DNA from: Roseiarcus sp963806935
Lineage (GTDB): Bacteria > Pseudomonadota > Alphaproteobacteria > Rhizobiales > Beijerinckiaceae
Direction: 5' to 3'
Assembly (NCBI GenBank): GCA_963806935.1
Contig: CAWEAT010000029.1
Location: forward strand, 1-64,000
DNA: 64,000 nt
The notes below the pieces were generated by a model. It worked only from the letters and a program-made list of their open reading frames with translations. It had not been told where the DNA came from and made no database searches. Below, in pieces: positions 8,739-17,073 of the stretch. Made by a program: the position numbers and the translations under genes. How positions within the stretch are numbered: position 1 is the stretch's first letter; each line of letters opens with the position of its first letter.

Positions 8739-9724
8739 GCCTTCAACTCCAGGCGCGCAAGCATGAGCCGCGCGGCCGCCAGAACCAGGAACGTGATGAC
8801 GAACAGGATGAAGCCGAGCGCGAGCAGCGACGAGGTGAACAGTCCCGGATCCGCGTCGGCGAACTGGTTGGCGATCATCGCCGAGATCGTCGTGCCCTGC
8901 GCGAGAATCGAGGCCTGAATCTTGGTGGCGTTGCCGACAACGAAGGTGACCGCCATCGTCTCGCCCAACGCGCGGCCAAGCGCGAGCATGACGCCGCCGA
9001 TGACGCCGACCCGGGTGTAGGGTATGACGATGTTGCCGACGACCTCGAAGGTCGTCGCCCCGACGCCATAGGCGGCCTCCTTCAATACCGGCGGAACCGT
9101 GTCGAAGACGTCCCGCGACACCGCGGTGATGAATGGGAGAATCATCAGCGCGAGCACGAGGCCTGCGGTCAGCACGCCGTAGCCGAGCGGCGGCCCCTGA
9201 AACAAATAGCCGACGATCGGCACGTTGCCGACCGTGTCGATGAGGAAGGGCTGGATGTAGGCCTGCATCACCGGCCGGAAATAATAGACGCCCCAGATCC
9301 CGTAGATGATCGAGGGAATTCCGGCGAGAAGCTCGATCGCCACGCCAATGGGCCGGCGCAGCGGCAGCCAGCAGAGCTCGGTGAGGAAGACCGCGATCCC
9401 GAGGCCGACCGGAACCGCGATCAGCATGGCGATCACCGACGTCACCAGAGTGCCGTAGATAGCCGTCGCGGCGCCGAATTTCTCCTTGGGCGGACTCCAC
9501 GCGTCGGAGAACAGAAAGCCGACTCCGAATTCGCGGAAAGCCGGCCAGGCTCCGATGAACAGCGCGACCATGACTCCGAGCAGGAGCACAAGAACAAGGA
9601 TCGCCGCGCCAAGCGCAAACAGACGGAAGCCGGCGTCGGAGAATTTCAGCCTAGCGAGCGCGCGGGCGCGGTCCATCGGCGAGCTGCGGGTGGCGCTGGG
9701 AGTTTGGAGCGTGGTTGCCGTCAT
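8735..9724 (-). CDS. pstC: Phosphate ABC transporter permease PstC
   Basis: An inner-membrane permease of 329 residues. The first membrane helix (FRLFALGAAILVLVLLLGVMV) is followed by a periplasmic loop with FLFSDAWSPPKEKFGA. The characteristic PstC block ELLAGIPSIIYGIWGVYYF and the coupling region KEAAYGVGATTFEVVGNIVIPYTRVG are present. The start was set at ATG 9724 (MTATTLQTPS), since upstream codons give low-complexity residues and overlap the space after pstS. It sits 88 bases after pstS, a common distance allowing higher expression of the binding protein. Confidence 0.96.
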   Translation of the reverse strand: MTATTLQTPSATRSSPMDRARALARLKFSDAGFRLFALGAAILVLVLLLGVMVALFIGAWPAFREFGVGFLFSDAWSPPKEKFGAATAIYGTLVTSVIAMLIAVPVGLGIAVFLTELCWLPLRRPIGVAIELLAGIPSIIYGIWGVYYFRPVMQAYIQPFLIDTVGNVPIVGYLFQGPPLGYGVLTAGLVLALMILPFITAVSRDVFDTVPPVLKEAAYGVGATTFEVVGNIVIPYTRVGVIGGVMLALGRALGETMAVTFVVGNATKIQASILAQGTTISAMIANQFADADPGLFTSSLLALGFILFVITFLVLAAARLMLARLELKA

Positions 9725-9812
9725 GTGTTGTTTCAACTTTGCGCGTCGTCCGTAACGGCCAACCCGTGGGACGGCGCGACGGCCCAGCCGCCGGCGCCGC
9801 CCGGGGACCGAA

Positions 9813-10823
9813 TTATTTCTGCTGAATGTCCTTCGCCCACATGGCCTCAACCAATTTGGTGACGTTGTCGGGCATCGGAATGTAGTCGAGGTCCTGCGCC
9901 ATCTTGTCCCCCTTCTCGTACGCCCACTTGAAAAATTGCAGCGCATCATCTGAGGCCGCGACATCGGCCGGCTTCTTATACATCAGAATGAACGTCGCGG
10001 CGGTCATCGGCCACGACTTGTCTCCCGGCTGGTTGGCCAGGATCTGATAGAAACCGGGCACGCTCCAGTCGGCGTTGGCCGCCGCGGCCTGGAAGGCGTC
10101 CATGGTCGGAGCGACGGTCTTGCCAGCCTTGTTGATCATGCTGGCGAAGGTCAGCTTGTTCTGCTTGGCGTAGGCGAACTCGACATAGCCGATCGCGCCG
10201 GGGGTGGTGGCGACATTGTTGGCGACGCCGTCGTTGCCCTTGGCCCCGATTCCCGACGGCCATTCGACGGTGGTCGCCTTGCCGATGCTCGATTCCCACT
10301 CGGGCGAAACCGCCGAGAGGTAGTAGGTGAAGTTGAAGGTGGTGCCCGACCCGTCGGCGCGATGAATGTTGGCGATCGCGAGATCAGGCAACTTCAGGTT
10401 CGGATTGAGCTTCGCGATCGCCGGATCGTTCCATTTGACGATCTTGCCCATATAGATCTGGGCGACCGTCGGGCCGTCGAGGACGAGCTCGCCGGGCTTC
10501 ACGCCCGGGACGTTGACGACCATGACGATGCCGCCCATCACCATCGGCCACTGGGCGAGCCCGTCCTTGTCCAGTTCCTTGGCTTCCAGCGGCGCATCGG
10601 TCGCGCCGAAGGTCACGGTCTTGGCGCGAATTTGCTTGATGCCGGCGCCCGAGCCGATCGACTGATAGTTGAGGCCGTTGCCGGTCTCCTTCTTATAGGA
10701 GTCCGCCCATTTGGCGTAGATCGGAAACGGAAATGTCGCCCCGGCTCCGGAAATGTCGGCCGCGCAAGCGCCGGCGACAGTGCTGATCATCGCGGCGGCC
10801 GCGATTATGGATTTGAAGAACAT
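9813..10823 (-). CDS. pstS: Periplasmic phosphate-binding protein PstS
   Basis: The solute-binding protein of the phosphate importer, 336 residues with a signal peptide of about 21 residues ending AGACA before ADISGAG. Phosphate-binding blocks are visible: GAGATFPFPIYAKWADSYK near the mature N-terminus, GSGAGIKQIRAKTVTFGATDAPL near residues 58-80, and RADGSGTTFNFTYYLS near 155. It is the first gene of the operon. The 336 bases upstream separate it from the divergent por operon and must hold its promoter. Possible Pho-box halves (GTCA-type) are present there, but no pair has the standard 11-base spacing. Confidence 0.97.
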   Translation of the reverse strand: MFFKSIIAAAAMISTVAGACAADISGAGATFPFPIYAKWADSYKKETGNGLNYQSIGSGAGIKQIRAKTVTFGATDAPLEAKELDKDGLAQWPMVMGGIVMVVNVPGVKPGELVLDGPTVAQIYMGKIVKWNDPAIAKLNPNLKLPDLAIANIHRADGSGTTFNFTYYLSAVSPEWESSIGKATTVEWPSGIGAKGNDGVANNVATTPGAIGYVEFAYAKQNKLTFASMINKAGKTVAPTMDAFQAAAANADWSVPGFYQILANQPGDKSWPMTAATFILMYKKPADVAASDDALQFFKWAYEKGDKMAQDLDYIPMPDNVTKLVEAMWAKDIQQK

Positions 10824-11159
10824 TGAGGCCTCTCTGGCAGAATTACGAGCGCGGTGCGGAGTTTAAGCCGCGAGTAGGGCGGCTCTCTCCGGGGCCGCGC
10901 GAGATTCATAACCCGCCATCGGCAGGCTTATATGACATCGGGACGAATGTTGTGTGACGGTGCAAGGTGCTGACAAAACTTCAGAATTGCCCTGTCTCCG
11001 CCAACTTGGGCTGTGGGACCCTTGGGTCCGGTCCCCAGCCGGCCGCGCGCGGCGCGGCCACTGTCCGCGGCGCTGCGTCGCATTGACCTTAGGCCCTGCG
11101 CCGCGCGACGACATCGGCAACCCTTGAAGGCCGATGCGCGGCGACGCCAGGGAGCCAGG
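10824..11159. promoter_or_regulatory. Divergent control region between pstS and the por operon
   Basis: A non-coding stretch of 336 bases between two divergent operons. The half nearest pstS (10900-11000) is less GC-rich than its surroundings and holds several GTCA/TGAC motifs. A clear Pho box (two CTGTCAT-like repeats 11 bases apart) was looked for and not found. Promoters for both operons are expected here by position, but none can be placed with confidence. Confidence 0.35.
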
Positions 11160-11729
11160 ATGTTCGAGGTGAGGATTCATGGCCGCGGCGGCCAGGGCGT
11201 GGTCACCGCGGCGGAAATGCTGTCGGTCGCCGCATTTCTCGAAGGCAAGCACGCGCAGGCGTTTCCAAGTTTTGGTTCGGAGCGGACCGGCGCGCCGGTT
11301 GTCGCCTTCTGCCGCATCGCGGACAAGGAAATCCGTCTGCGCGAGCCGATCCAAACCCCCGACGCCCTGATCGTCCAGGATCCGACGCTGTTCCGTGCGC
11401 TCGACGTCACCGAGGGGCTGAAAGGCAACGGCTACCTGATCGTCAACACGGCGCGGACCCTGTCCGAGATTCATCTCGACGGCGTTGTCGCCCGGCTGCC
11501 GGCCGGGCACGTCAGGGCCGTGCCCGCGACCGAGCTGGCGGTGAAATTCGTCGGCCGCCCGGCGCCGAACACCGCCCTGCTCGGCGCCTTTGCTGCGGAG
11601 GTCGGCATCGTCTCGCTCGAGAGCCTGCTGGAGGCAATCCGGCGCGCCTTTCCCGGCACGGTCGGAGAAGCCAATGTCGAGGCCGCCAAGGCGGCGCACG
11701 CCATGGTTGCCGCCAGGGCCGCGGCCTGA
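11160..11729 (+). CDS. porG: 2-oxoacid:acceptor oxidoreductase, gamma subunit
   Basis: The gamma subunit of a pyruvate/2-oxoacid:ferredoxin oxidoreductase, 189 residues. The N-terminal RIHGRGGQGVVTAAEMLSVAA is the glycine-rich signature, followed by SFGSERTGAPVVAFCRI, as expected for the family. The start is ATG 11160 after AGGGAGCC; the ORF could be extended 49 codons upstream, but that segment looks non-coding. It is the first gene of a tight four-gene operon (gamma, alpha, beta, NAD(P)/ferredoxin subunit). The substrate is not fixed by sequence alone; pyruvate or an aryl glyoxylate are both possible. Confidence 0.9.
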   Translation: MFEVRIHGRGGQGVVTAAEMLSVAAFLEGKHAQAFPSFGSERTGAPVVAFCRIADKEIRLREPIQTPDALIVQDPTLFRALDVTEGLKGNGYLIVNTARTLSEIHLDGVVARLPAGHVRAVPATELAVKFVGRPAPNTALLGAFAAEVGIVSLESLLEAIRRAFPGTVGEANVEAAKAAHAMVAARAAA

Positions 11730-11755
11730 GAACTTGAAGAGAAGGTTTGCCGCCG

Positions 11756-13030
11756 ATGTTCGAGCAGATCGAAGGCTCCAAGGCGATGGCGCGCACGATC
11801 GCGCTCTGCCGGCCGCAAGTGGTTTGCGCTTATCCGATCACGCCGCAGACTCATATCGTCGAGGGCGTAGGGGAACTCATCCGTTTGGGCCGGCTTGAAA
11901 ACTGCGAGTTCATCAACGTGGAGAGCGAATTCGCAGCGCTCTCGGTGGCGATCGGCGCTTCGGCGGCGGGCGCGCGCGCCTACACCGCCACCGCGAGCCA
12001 GGGCCTCCTGTTCATGGCGGAAGCCGTCTATAACGCCGCCGGCCTCGGCCTGCCGATCGTCATGACGCTCGGCAACCGCGCCATCGGCGCTCCGATCAAC
12101 ATCTGGAACGACCATTCGGATGCGATGGCGCTGCGCGAATCGGGTTGGATTCAGCTGTTCGCCGAAACCAACCAGGAAGCGGCCGACCTGCACATCATCG
12201 CCTTCCGGCTGGCCGAGGAACTCTCGGTCCCGACCATGGTGTGCGTCGACGGCTTCATCCTCACCCATGCCGTCGAGCGAATCGACATACCCGATCAGGC
12301 GTCCGTCGACGCCTATCTTCCGCCCTATGAACCGATGCAGAGCCTCGACCCCGCCGATCCGATCTCGATCGGGGCGATGGTCGGACCGGATGCGTTCACC
12401 GAAGTGCGCTACCTGCAATATTTCAAACAGCACGCCGCGCTCGGCCTCATCGAGAGGCTGGGGAAGGAATTCGAGAGCGGCTTCGGCCGCCAGGCGGGCG
12501 GCTTGCTCAGGACTTACGAGGCCGACGGCGCGCAGACGCTGGTGGTTGCGATGGGGTCGATCAACGGCACGATCAAGGACGTGATCGACGAGATGCGCGC
12601 CGACGGCCTCGCGATCGGACTTGTCACGCTCGTCGCTTTCCGCCCGTTCCCGATCCTGGCGCTTCGACAGGCGTTGGCTCGCGCGCGCGACGTCATCGTC
12701 CTCGACAAGGCCGTCGACGTCGGCATGGGCGGGCCGCTCGCCAGCAACGTCGCCATCGCGCTGCGCGAGCTCGCCGATCCGCCGGCGATGCACTCGGCGA
12801 TCGTGGGCCTCGGCGGCCGGCCGGTTCCGAAAGCTTCGCTGCATCGGCTTTTCCGCCAGGCGGCCATCCAGCCCTGGGAGGGTCCGCATTTCCTGGACCT
12901 CAACGAGCGCGTCGCAGCAAGCGAGATCCACCGTCGCGGGAAGACGCGGCGGGCAGGTCCGGCGGCCGAGGGCATCCTCAAGGAGCTCGAACAAGAGCGG
13001 GTCAATAAACTTGAGGAAGCCGCGCGATGA
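11756..13030 (+). CDS. porA: 2-oxoacid:acceptor oxidoreductase, alpha subunit
   Basis: The alpha subunit (424 residues) holds the pyrimidine-binding fold and the transketolase C-terminal domain. YPITPQTHIVEGVGELI near the N-terminus is the conserved substrate/cofactor loop (YPITP). SEFAALSVAIGASAAGARAYTATASQGL follows, and the C-terminal half has TLVVAMGSINGTIKDV and VIVLDKAVDVGMGGPL. ATG 11756 is preceded by AGAGAAGG at 10-base spacing; a TTG three codons earlier is too close to that site. The stop overlaps the porB start by four bases. Confidence 0.92.
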   Translation: MFEQIEGSKAMARTIALCRPQVVCAYPITPQTHIVEGVGELIRLGRLENCEFINVESEFAALSVAIGASAAGARAYTATASQGLLFMAEAVYNAAGLGLPIVMTLGNRAIGAPINIWNDHSDAMALRESGWIQLFAETNQEAADLHIIAFRLAEELSVPTMVCVDGFILTHAVERIDIPDQASVDAYLPPYEPMQSLDPADPISIGAMVGPDAFTEVRYLQYFKQHAALGLIERLGKEFESGFGRQAGGLLRTYEADGAQTLVVAMGSINGTIKDVIDEMRADGLAIGLVTLVAFRPFPILALRQALARARDVIVLDKAVDVGMGGPLASNVAIALRELADPPAMHSAIVGLGGRPVPKASLHRLFRQAAIQPWEGPHFLDLNERVAASEIHRRGKTRRAGPAAEGILKELEQERVNKLEEAAR

Positions 13031-14028
13031 ACGAGGTCCAAAAGCTCAAGTTCTACCAGAAGGGAACCCTGACCGTCGGCAATCGGCTGGTGAACGAGGC
13101 CGAGCGCAACGTGCAGGCGAGCCGCGACCGCTCCAACTCGCTGACTTCGGGCCATCGCGCCTGCCAGGGCTGCGGCGAGGCGCTCGGCGCGCGTTACGCC
13201 ATCGACGCGGCCATGAGAGCCGCCGAGCGAAACCTTATCGCCGTCAACGCGACCGGTTGTCTCGAAGTTTTCACGACGCCCTATCCTGAGACCTCCTGGC
13301 AGATTCCATGGATGCATTCGCTGTTCGGCAACGCGGCGGCGGTTGCGACCGGGGTGGCGGCGGCGATGCGGGTCACGGGCAGGAGCGAGACTCGCGTCGT
13401 CGCCCAGGGCGGCGACGGGGGCACGACCGACATCGGCTTCGGCTGCCTCTCCGGCATGTTCGAGCGCAACGACGACGTGCTCTATATCTGCTACGATAAC
13501 GAGGGATATATGAACACCGGCGTTCAGCGGTCTTCCGCGACGCCGCCGGCCGCGCGCACCGCGACCACCCCGGCGATGGGCAAAGAGCCCGGCAACGTTT
13601 TCGGGACCGGCAAGTTCACGCCCAAGATCGCGGTGGCGCACGAGATCCCCTATGTCGCGACCGCCAGCGTCGCCGACCTGCACGATCTCGAGGCCAAGGT
13701 CACCAAGGCCATGGGTTTTCGCGGCGCGCGCTACATTCAGATCAACGTGCCGTGCCCGCTCGGCTGGGGAGCGGCGTCGCAGGATACGATCAAGCTCGCC
13801 AGGCTCGCGATCGAGACCGGTCTCTTCCCGATCTTCGAGGCGGAGAACGGCTATGTCACCAGCGTGCGCAAGATTCGCCGCCCGACGCCGGTCACCGAAT
13901 ATCTGATGCTTCAGCGCCGCTTCGCTCACCTCTTCCGCGACGGCCGCGTGGACCCGCGGGTCGCCAGGCTGCAGGCGGTCGCCGATCGACACATCAAGGA
14001 CTATGGGCTCGTGGAGGCGGCGGCGTGA
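13027..14028 (+). CDS. porB: 2-oxoacid:acceptor oxidoreductase, thiamine-diphosphate beta subunit
   Basis: The beta subunit (333 residues) binds thiamine diphosphate and the proximal cluster. It has CQGCGEALGARYAID near residue 48 (the CxxC cluster ligands), NATGCLEVF near 78, and the diphosphate/Mg motif GDGGTTDIGFG ending in DNEGYMNTGVQRS near 130-165. The GYMNTGxQRS block is diagnostic of this family. The ATG overlaps the porA stop (ATGA), so the two are probably coupled. It is of normal length with no oddity. Confidence 0.93.
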   Translation: MNEVQKLKFYQKGTLTVGNRLVNEAERNVQASRDRSNSLTSGHRACQGCGEALGARYAIDAAMRAAERNLIAVNATGCLEVFTTPYPETSWQIPWMHSLFGNAAAVATGVAAAMRVTGRSETRVVAQGGDGGTTDIGFGCLSGMFERNDDVLYICYDNEGYMNTGVQRSSATPPAARTATTPAMGKEPGNVFGTGKFTPKIAVAHEIPYVATASVADLHDLEAKVTKAMGFRGARYIQINVPCPLGWGAASQDTIKLARLAIETGLFPIFEAENGYVTSVRKIRRPTPVTEYLMLQRRFAHLFRDGRVDPRVARLQAVADRHIKDYGLVEAAA

Positions 14029-14029
14029 G

Positions 14030-15655
14030 ATGAAACACCCTTACGCCATCGCGCTCGACGCCGGCACGAGCAAGCTCAACCTGACCGGCTCGTGGCGCAC
14101 GCAGCGGCCGATCTATGTCGACCGGCTGCCCCCCTGCAACGCCGCGTGCCCGGCGGGCGAGGACATCCAGGGCTGGCTCAGCCACGCGGAGGCGGGCGAA
14201 TACGAGGCCGCGTGGCGTGCGCTGACGCAAGACAACCCGCTGCCCGCGGTGATGGGGCGCGTCTGCTACCATCCTTGCGAAACCGCCTGCAACCGCGCTC
14301 AGATCGACGAAGCGGTCGGGATCAATTCGGTCGAGAGGTTTCTTGGCGACGTCGCGATCGCCGAGGGCTGGACGTTCGACAAGCCAAAGGCGGAGACGGG
14401 CAAGCGCGTGCTCGTGGTCGGCGCCGGTCCGGCGGGCCTCTCGGCCGCCTATCACCTGCGCCGTCTCGGCCATGGCGTGACGATCCGCGAGGCCGGGCCG
14501 CTCGCCGGCGGCATGATGCGCTTCGGGATCCCGAAATACCGCCTGCCGCGCAACGTGCTCGACGCCGAAGTCAGGCGGATAACGCATATGGGCGTCGAGC
14601 TCGTCCTCGAGGCCAAGGTCGACGACATCGAGTCCGCGATGCGCGAGGGCGGCTACGACGCCGCCTTCCTCGCCGTCGGCGCCCATATCGCCCGGCGCGC
14701 CTATATCCCGGCCGGCGGCGCGTCGAAGATTCTCGATGCCGTGAGCCTGCTGCGCTCGATGGAGGGCGAGGCGCCGCCGCTCCTCGGCAGGAAGGTCGTC
14801 ATCTACGGCGGCGGCAACACCGCGCTCGACGCCGCCCGCACCGCCCGGCGCCTCGGCGCGGACGAGGCGATCATCGTCTATCGCCGCACCCGCGAGAAAA
14901 TGCCGGCGCATGATTTCGAGCTCGAGGAGGCGTTGCAGGAAGGCGTCTCGATGAAGTGGCTCTCGACCATCAAATCGATCGACGGCGGCTCGATGACGAT
15001 CGAGAGGATGAAGCTCGACGCTAGCGGTTTCCCGCAGCCGACCGGCGAGTTCGAGACGCTCGAAGCCGACTCTCTGGTGCTTGCGCTCGGCCAGGACGTG
15101 GACCTGTCGCTGCTCGAGCATGCGCCCGGGATCGTGATCGAGAACGGCGTGGTCAAGGTCGGTCCGGACATGATGACGGGGCGCGCGGGGGTGTTCGCCG
15201 GCGGCGACATGGCGCCCTCCGAGCGGACGGTGACGGTCGCGGTCGGTCACGGCAAGAAGGCGGCGCGTTGCGTCGACGCCTATCTCCGGAACGAAGCCTA
15301 CGTCCCCCCGCACAAGCATGCGCTCGCGAGCTTCGACCGCCTCAACGCCTGGTACTACGAGGACGCGCCGGCCACGGTGCGCCCGATGCTCGAAGCCGTG
15401 CGAAGGGTCGAGAATTTCGAGGAGGTGGTCGGCGGCCTCGACGGAACCAATGCGCTCTACGAGGCGCGCCGCTGCCTGAGCTGCGGCAATTGCTTCGAGT
15501 GCGACAATTGCTACGGCGTCTGCCCCGACAACGCGGTCATCAAGCTCGGCCCCGGCAAGAGGTTCAAGTTCGACTACGATTATTGCAAGGGCTGCGGCCT
15601 CTGCGCCCAGGAATGTCCGTGCGGCGCGATCGAGATGGTCGCCGAGGCGATTTGA
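14030..15655 (+). CDS. NAD(P)/FAD GltD-like subunit fused to a 2x[4Fe-4S] ferredoxin domain
   Basis: A 541-residue protein in three parts. Residues ~30-110 are an N-terminal cluster domain of the glutamate-synthase-beta type (CNAACPAGEDIQ, CYHPCETACNRAQID). Residues ~120-430 carry FAD and NAD(P) sites (VVGAGPAGLSAAYHLRR, IYGGGNTALDAARTARR) and the C-terminal FAD motif (GVFAGGDMAPSERTV). The last ~80 residues are a ferredoxin of the PorD type with CLSCGNCFECDNCYGVCP and CKGCGLCAQECPCGA. It starts one base after the porB stop. It would let the oxidoreductase pass electrons to or from NAD(P) instead of free ferredoxin, as in the NADH-linked phenylglyoxylate dehydrogenase of Azoarcus evansii; the fused delta domain explains why no separate porD is present. 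Confidence 0.88.
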   Translation: MKHPYAIALDAGTSKLNLTGSWRTQRPIYVDRLPPCNAACPAGEDIQGWLSHAEAGEYEAAWRALTQDNPLPAVMGRVCYHPCETACNRAQIDEAVGINSVERFLGDVAIAEGWTFDKPKAETGKRVLVVGAGPAGLSAAYHLRRLGHGVTIREAGPLAGGMMRFGIPKYRLPRNVLDAEVRRITHMGVELVLEAKVDDIESAMREGGYDAAFLAVGAHIARRAYIPAGGASKILDAVSLLRSMEGEAPPLLGRKVVIYGGGNTALDAARTARRLGADEAIIVYRRTREKMPAHDFELEEALQEGVSMKWLSTIKSIDGGSMTIERMKLDASGFPQPTGEFETLEADSLVLALGQDVDLSLLEHAPGIVIENGVVKVGPDMMTGRAGVFAGGDMAPSERTVTVAVGHGKKAARCVDAYLRNEAYVPPHKHALASFDRLNAWYYEDAPATVRPMLEAVRRVENFEEVVGGLDGTNALYEARRCLSCGNCFECDNCYGVCPDNAVIKLGPGKRFKFDYDYCKGCGLCAQECPCGAIEMVAEAI

Positions 15656-15678
15656 GGCGGCCTCGGCGTCTCGGCCCC

Positions 15679-16449
15679 CTATCGCGGCAGGCAATTGAGC
15701 AAGTCAGAGCTGTCGCGCATCTTCGCCTCGACACGGGCGGCGAGGCGGCGGTGAAGCGCTGTCGGGCGGGCGGGATTGCGGTGAATCGGGTCAGGCAGCG
15801 CCGCGGCCAGCAAACCGGCCTCGGCGCCATTCAGATCGGCGGCGTCTTTGTGGAAATAGCGGCGTGACGCCGCCTCGATTCCGTAAATCCCGTCGCCCCA
15901 TTCAGCGATGTTGAGATAAATCTCGAGCGTGCGCGCTTTTGACCACGTCTTGGCCAAAGCAAGCGCCATGCCGATCTCTATGCCCTTGCGAATAACCGAA
16001 CGACTTGGCCACAGGAACAGGTTTTTTGCGGTCTGCATGGTGATCGTCGAGGCCCCGCGGCTCGGGCCATTCCTGCCGGCCCGGCCCAGGACCAGATCCA
16101 AGGCGCCCCAGTCGACGCCGTCGTTCGAGCAGAAGCTCGCGTCTTCGGACGCGATCACCGCGGCGACCGCCGCGGGGGCGACGTCCCGGAGCCGCACGGC
16201 GTCCCGTTCGTAGCTCTTGCCTTCGATCGTGCGCGCGAGCATGAGCGTCGAGACGGGCTCGACGGCGGTGTAGAGGGCGGCGAGCCCGAAAAAGACGATC
16301 AGAAGCGCGATCGCGGCCCAGCCGGCGTAGCGGGCCAGGGTTAGGAACAAGGAACGGCGCCGGACCACGGCTTGACCCTTGGCGCAAGTCGCGGCGGCGG
16401 GCAAGCCATCGGACGGCGAAAGACGGATCGCCGCCGGCCCGCCTTTCAT
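15679..16449 (-). CDS. mtgA: Monofunctional biosynthetic peptidoglycan glycosyltransferase
   Basis: MtgA (GT51) polymerises lipid II into glycan strands. The 256-residue protein has one N-terminal membrane anchor (YAGWAAIALLIVFFGLAAL, residues ~45-65). GT51 motifs follow in order: motif 1 SEDASFCSNDGVDW with the catalytic Glu, motif 2 RGASTITMQTAKNLFLW, and motif 3 KARTLEIYLNIAEWGDGIYGIEAASRRYF. The ATG at 16449 was chosen because everything upstream overlaps the divergent phosphatase start at 16465 and is not conserved in character. There is no transpeptidase domain, as expected. Confidence 0.93.
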   Translation of the reverse strand: MKGGPAAIRLSPSDGLPAAATCAKGQAVVRRRSLFLTLARYAGWAAIALLIVFFGLAALYTAVEPVSTLMLARTIEGKSYERDAVRLRDVAPAAVAAVIASEDASFCSNDGVDWGALDLVLGRAGRNGPSRGASTITMQTAKNLFLWPSRSVIRKGIEIGMALALAKTWSKARTLEIYLNIAEWGDGIYGIEAASRRYFHKDAADLNGAEAGLLAAALPDPIHRNPARPTALHRRLAARVEAKMRDSSDLLNCLPR

Positions 16450-16464
16450 GTTAGGGGTCCCGCC

Positions 16465-17052
16465 ATGAAGCCCCTCTCCTTTTCCGCCCTGACCGTTTCC
16501 GCCCTGACCGTTTGCGGCCTTGACGAACTCGACCGCCACGGCGGGCGAGGCGTTACCCATGTTCTCTCGATTCTCGATCCGGATTGGCCCGAGCCCGAGG
16601 CGTTCCGGGAGTTCGATCCGCATTTTCGCGCCACGTTGCGCTTTCACGACGCGATCGAGGCGGACCCGGGAATCGTGTTGCCGCAGAGGTCGGACGTCGA
16701 GCAGATCCTGGCGTTCGGCCGCGACGCCGGCGACGTGCGTCACCTTCTGATCCACTGCCACGCCGGCATATCGCGCTCGACCGCGGCGATGCTGATGATC
16801 CTGGCGCAGGCTCATCCGCGCGAGACAGAGGGCGCGATTGTCGACCGGCTGCTCGAGATCCGGCCGCAGGCGTGGCCGAACTCTCGGATGATCGCGTTCG
16901 CCGACGAGCTTCTCGGCCGCGACGGCCGGCTTGGCGCCGCGGTCCGCCGCGTCTATGCCGCGCGGCTCAAGACCCAGCCCGAGCTCGCGGAAACAATGCG
17001 CCGGCTCAACCGGGCGAGGGAAGTCGAGCTTGGCCTTGGCGTGACGACATGA
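16465..17052 (+). CDS. Protein tyrosine (dual-specificity-like) phosphatase
   Basis: A 195-residue cytoplasmic phosphatase. The P-loop HCHAGISRSTAAM (HCx5R with the following Ser) lies near residues 97-109 and gives the catalytic Cys and Arg. An upstream Asp-rich segment, FHDAIEADPG, may supply the general acid. The N-terminus shows a repeat SALTVSALTVCGL. It is divergent from mtgA with a 15-base gap between starts. Proteins of this type in Rhizobiales are annotated only as tyrosine phosphatase family; the substrate is unknown. Confidence 0.82.
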   Translation: MKPLSFSALTVSALTVCGLDELDRHGGRGVTHVLSILDPDWPEPEAFREFDPHFRATLRFHDAIEADPGIVLPQRSDVEQILAFGRDAGDVRHLLIHCHAGISRSTAAMLMILAQAHPRETEGAIVDRLLEIRPQAWPNSRMIAFADELLGRDGRLGAAVRRVYAARLKTQPELAETMRRLNRAREVELGLGVTT

Positions 17053-17073
17053 ACGCGTCCGACTCGACCGGGC

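Noticed and set aside
10860..11010. Possible Pho box upstream of pstS
   Set aside because: GTCA-type half-sites are present, but none pair at the usual 11-base spacing.
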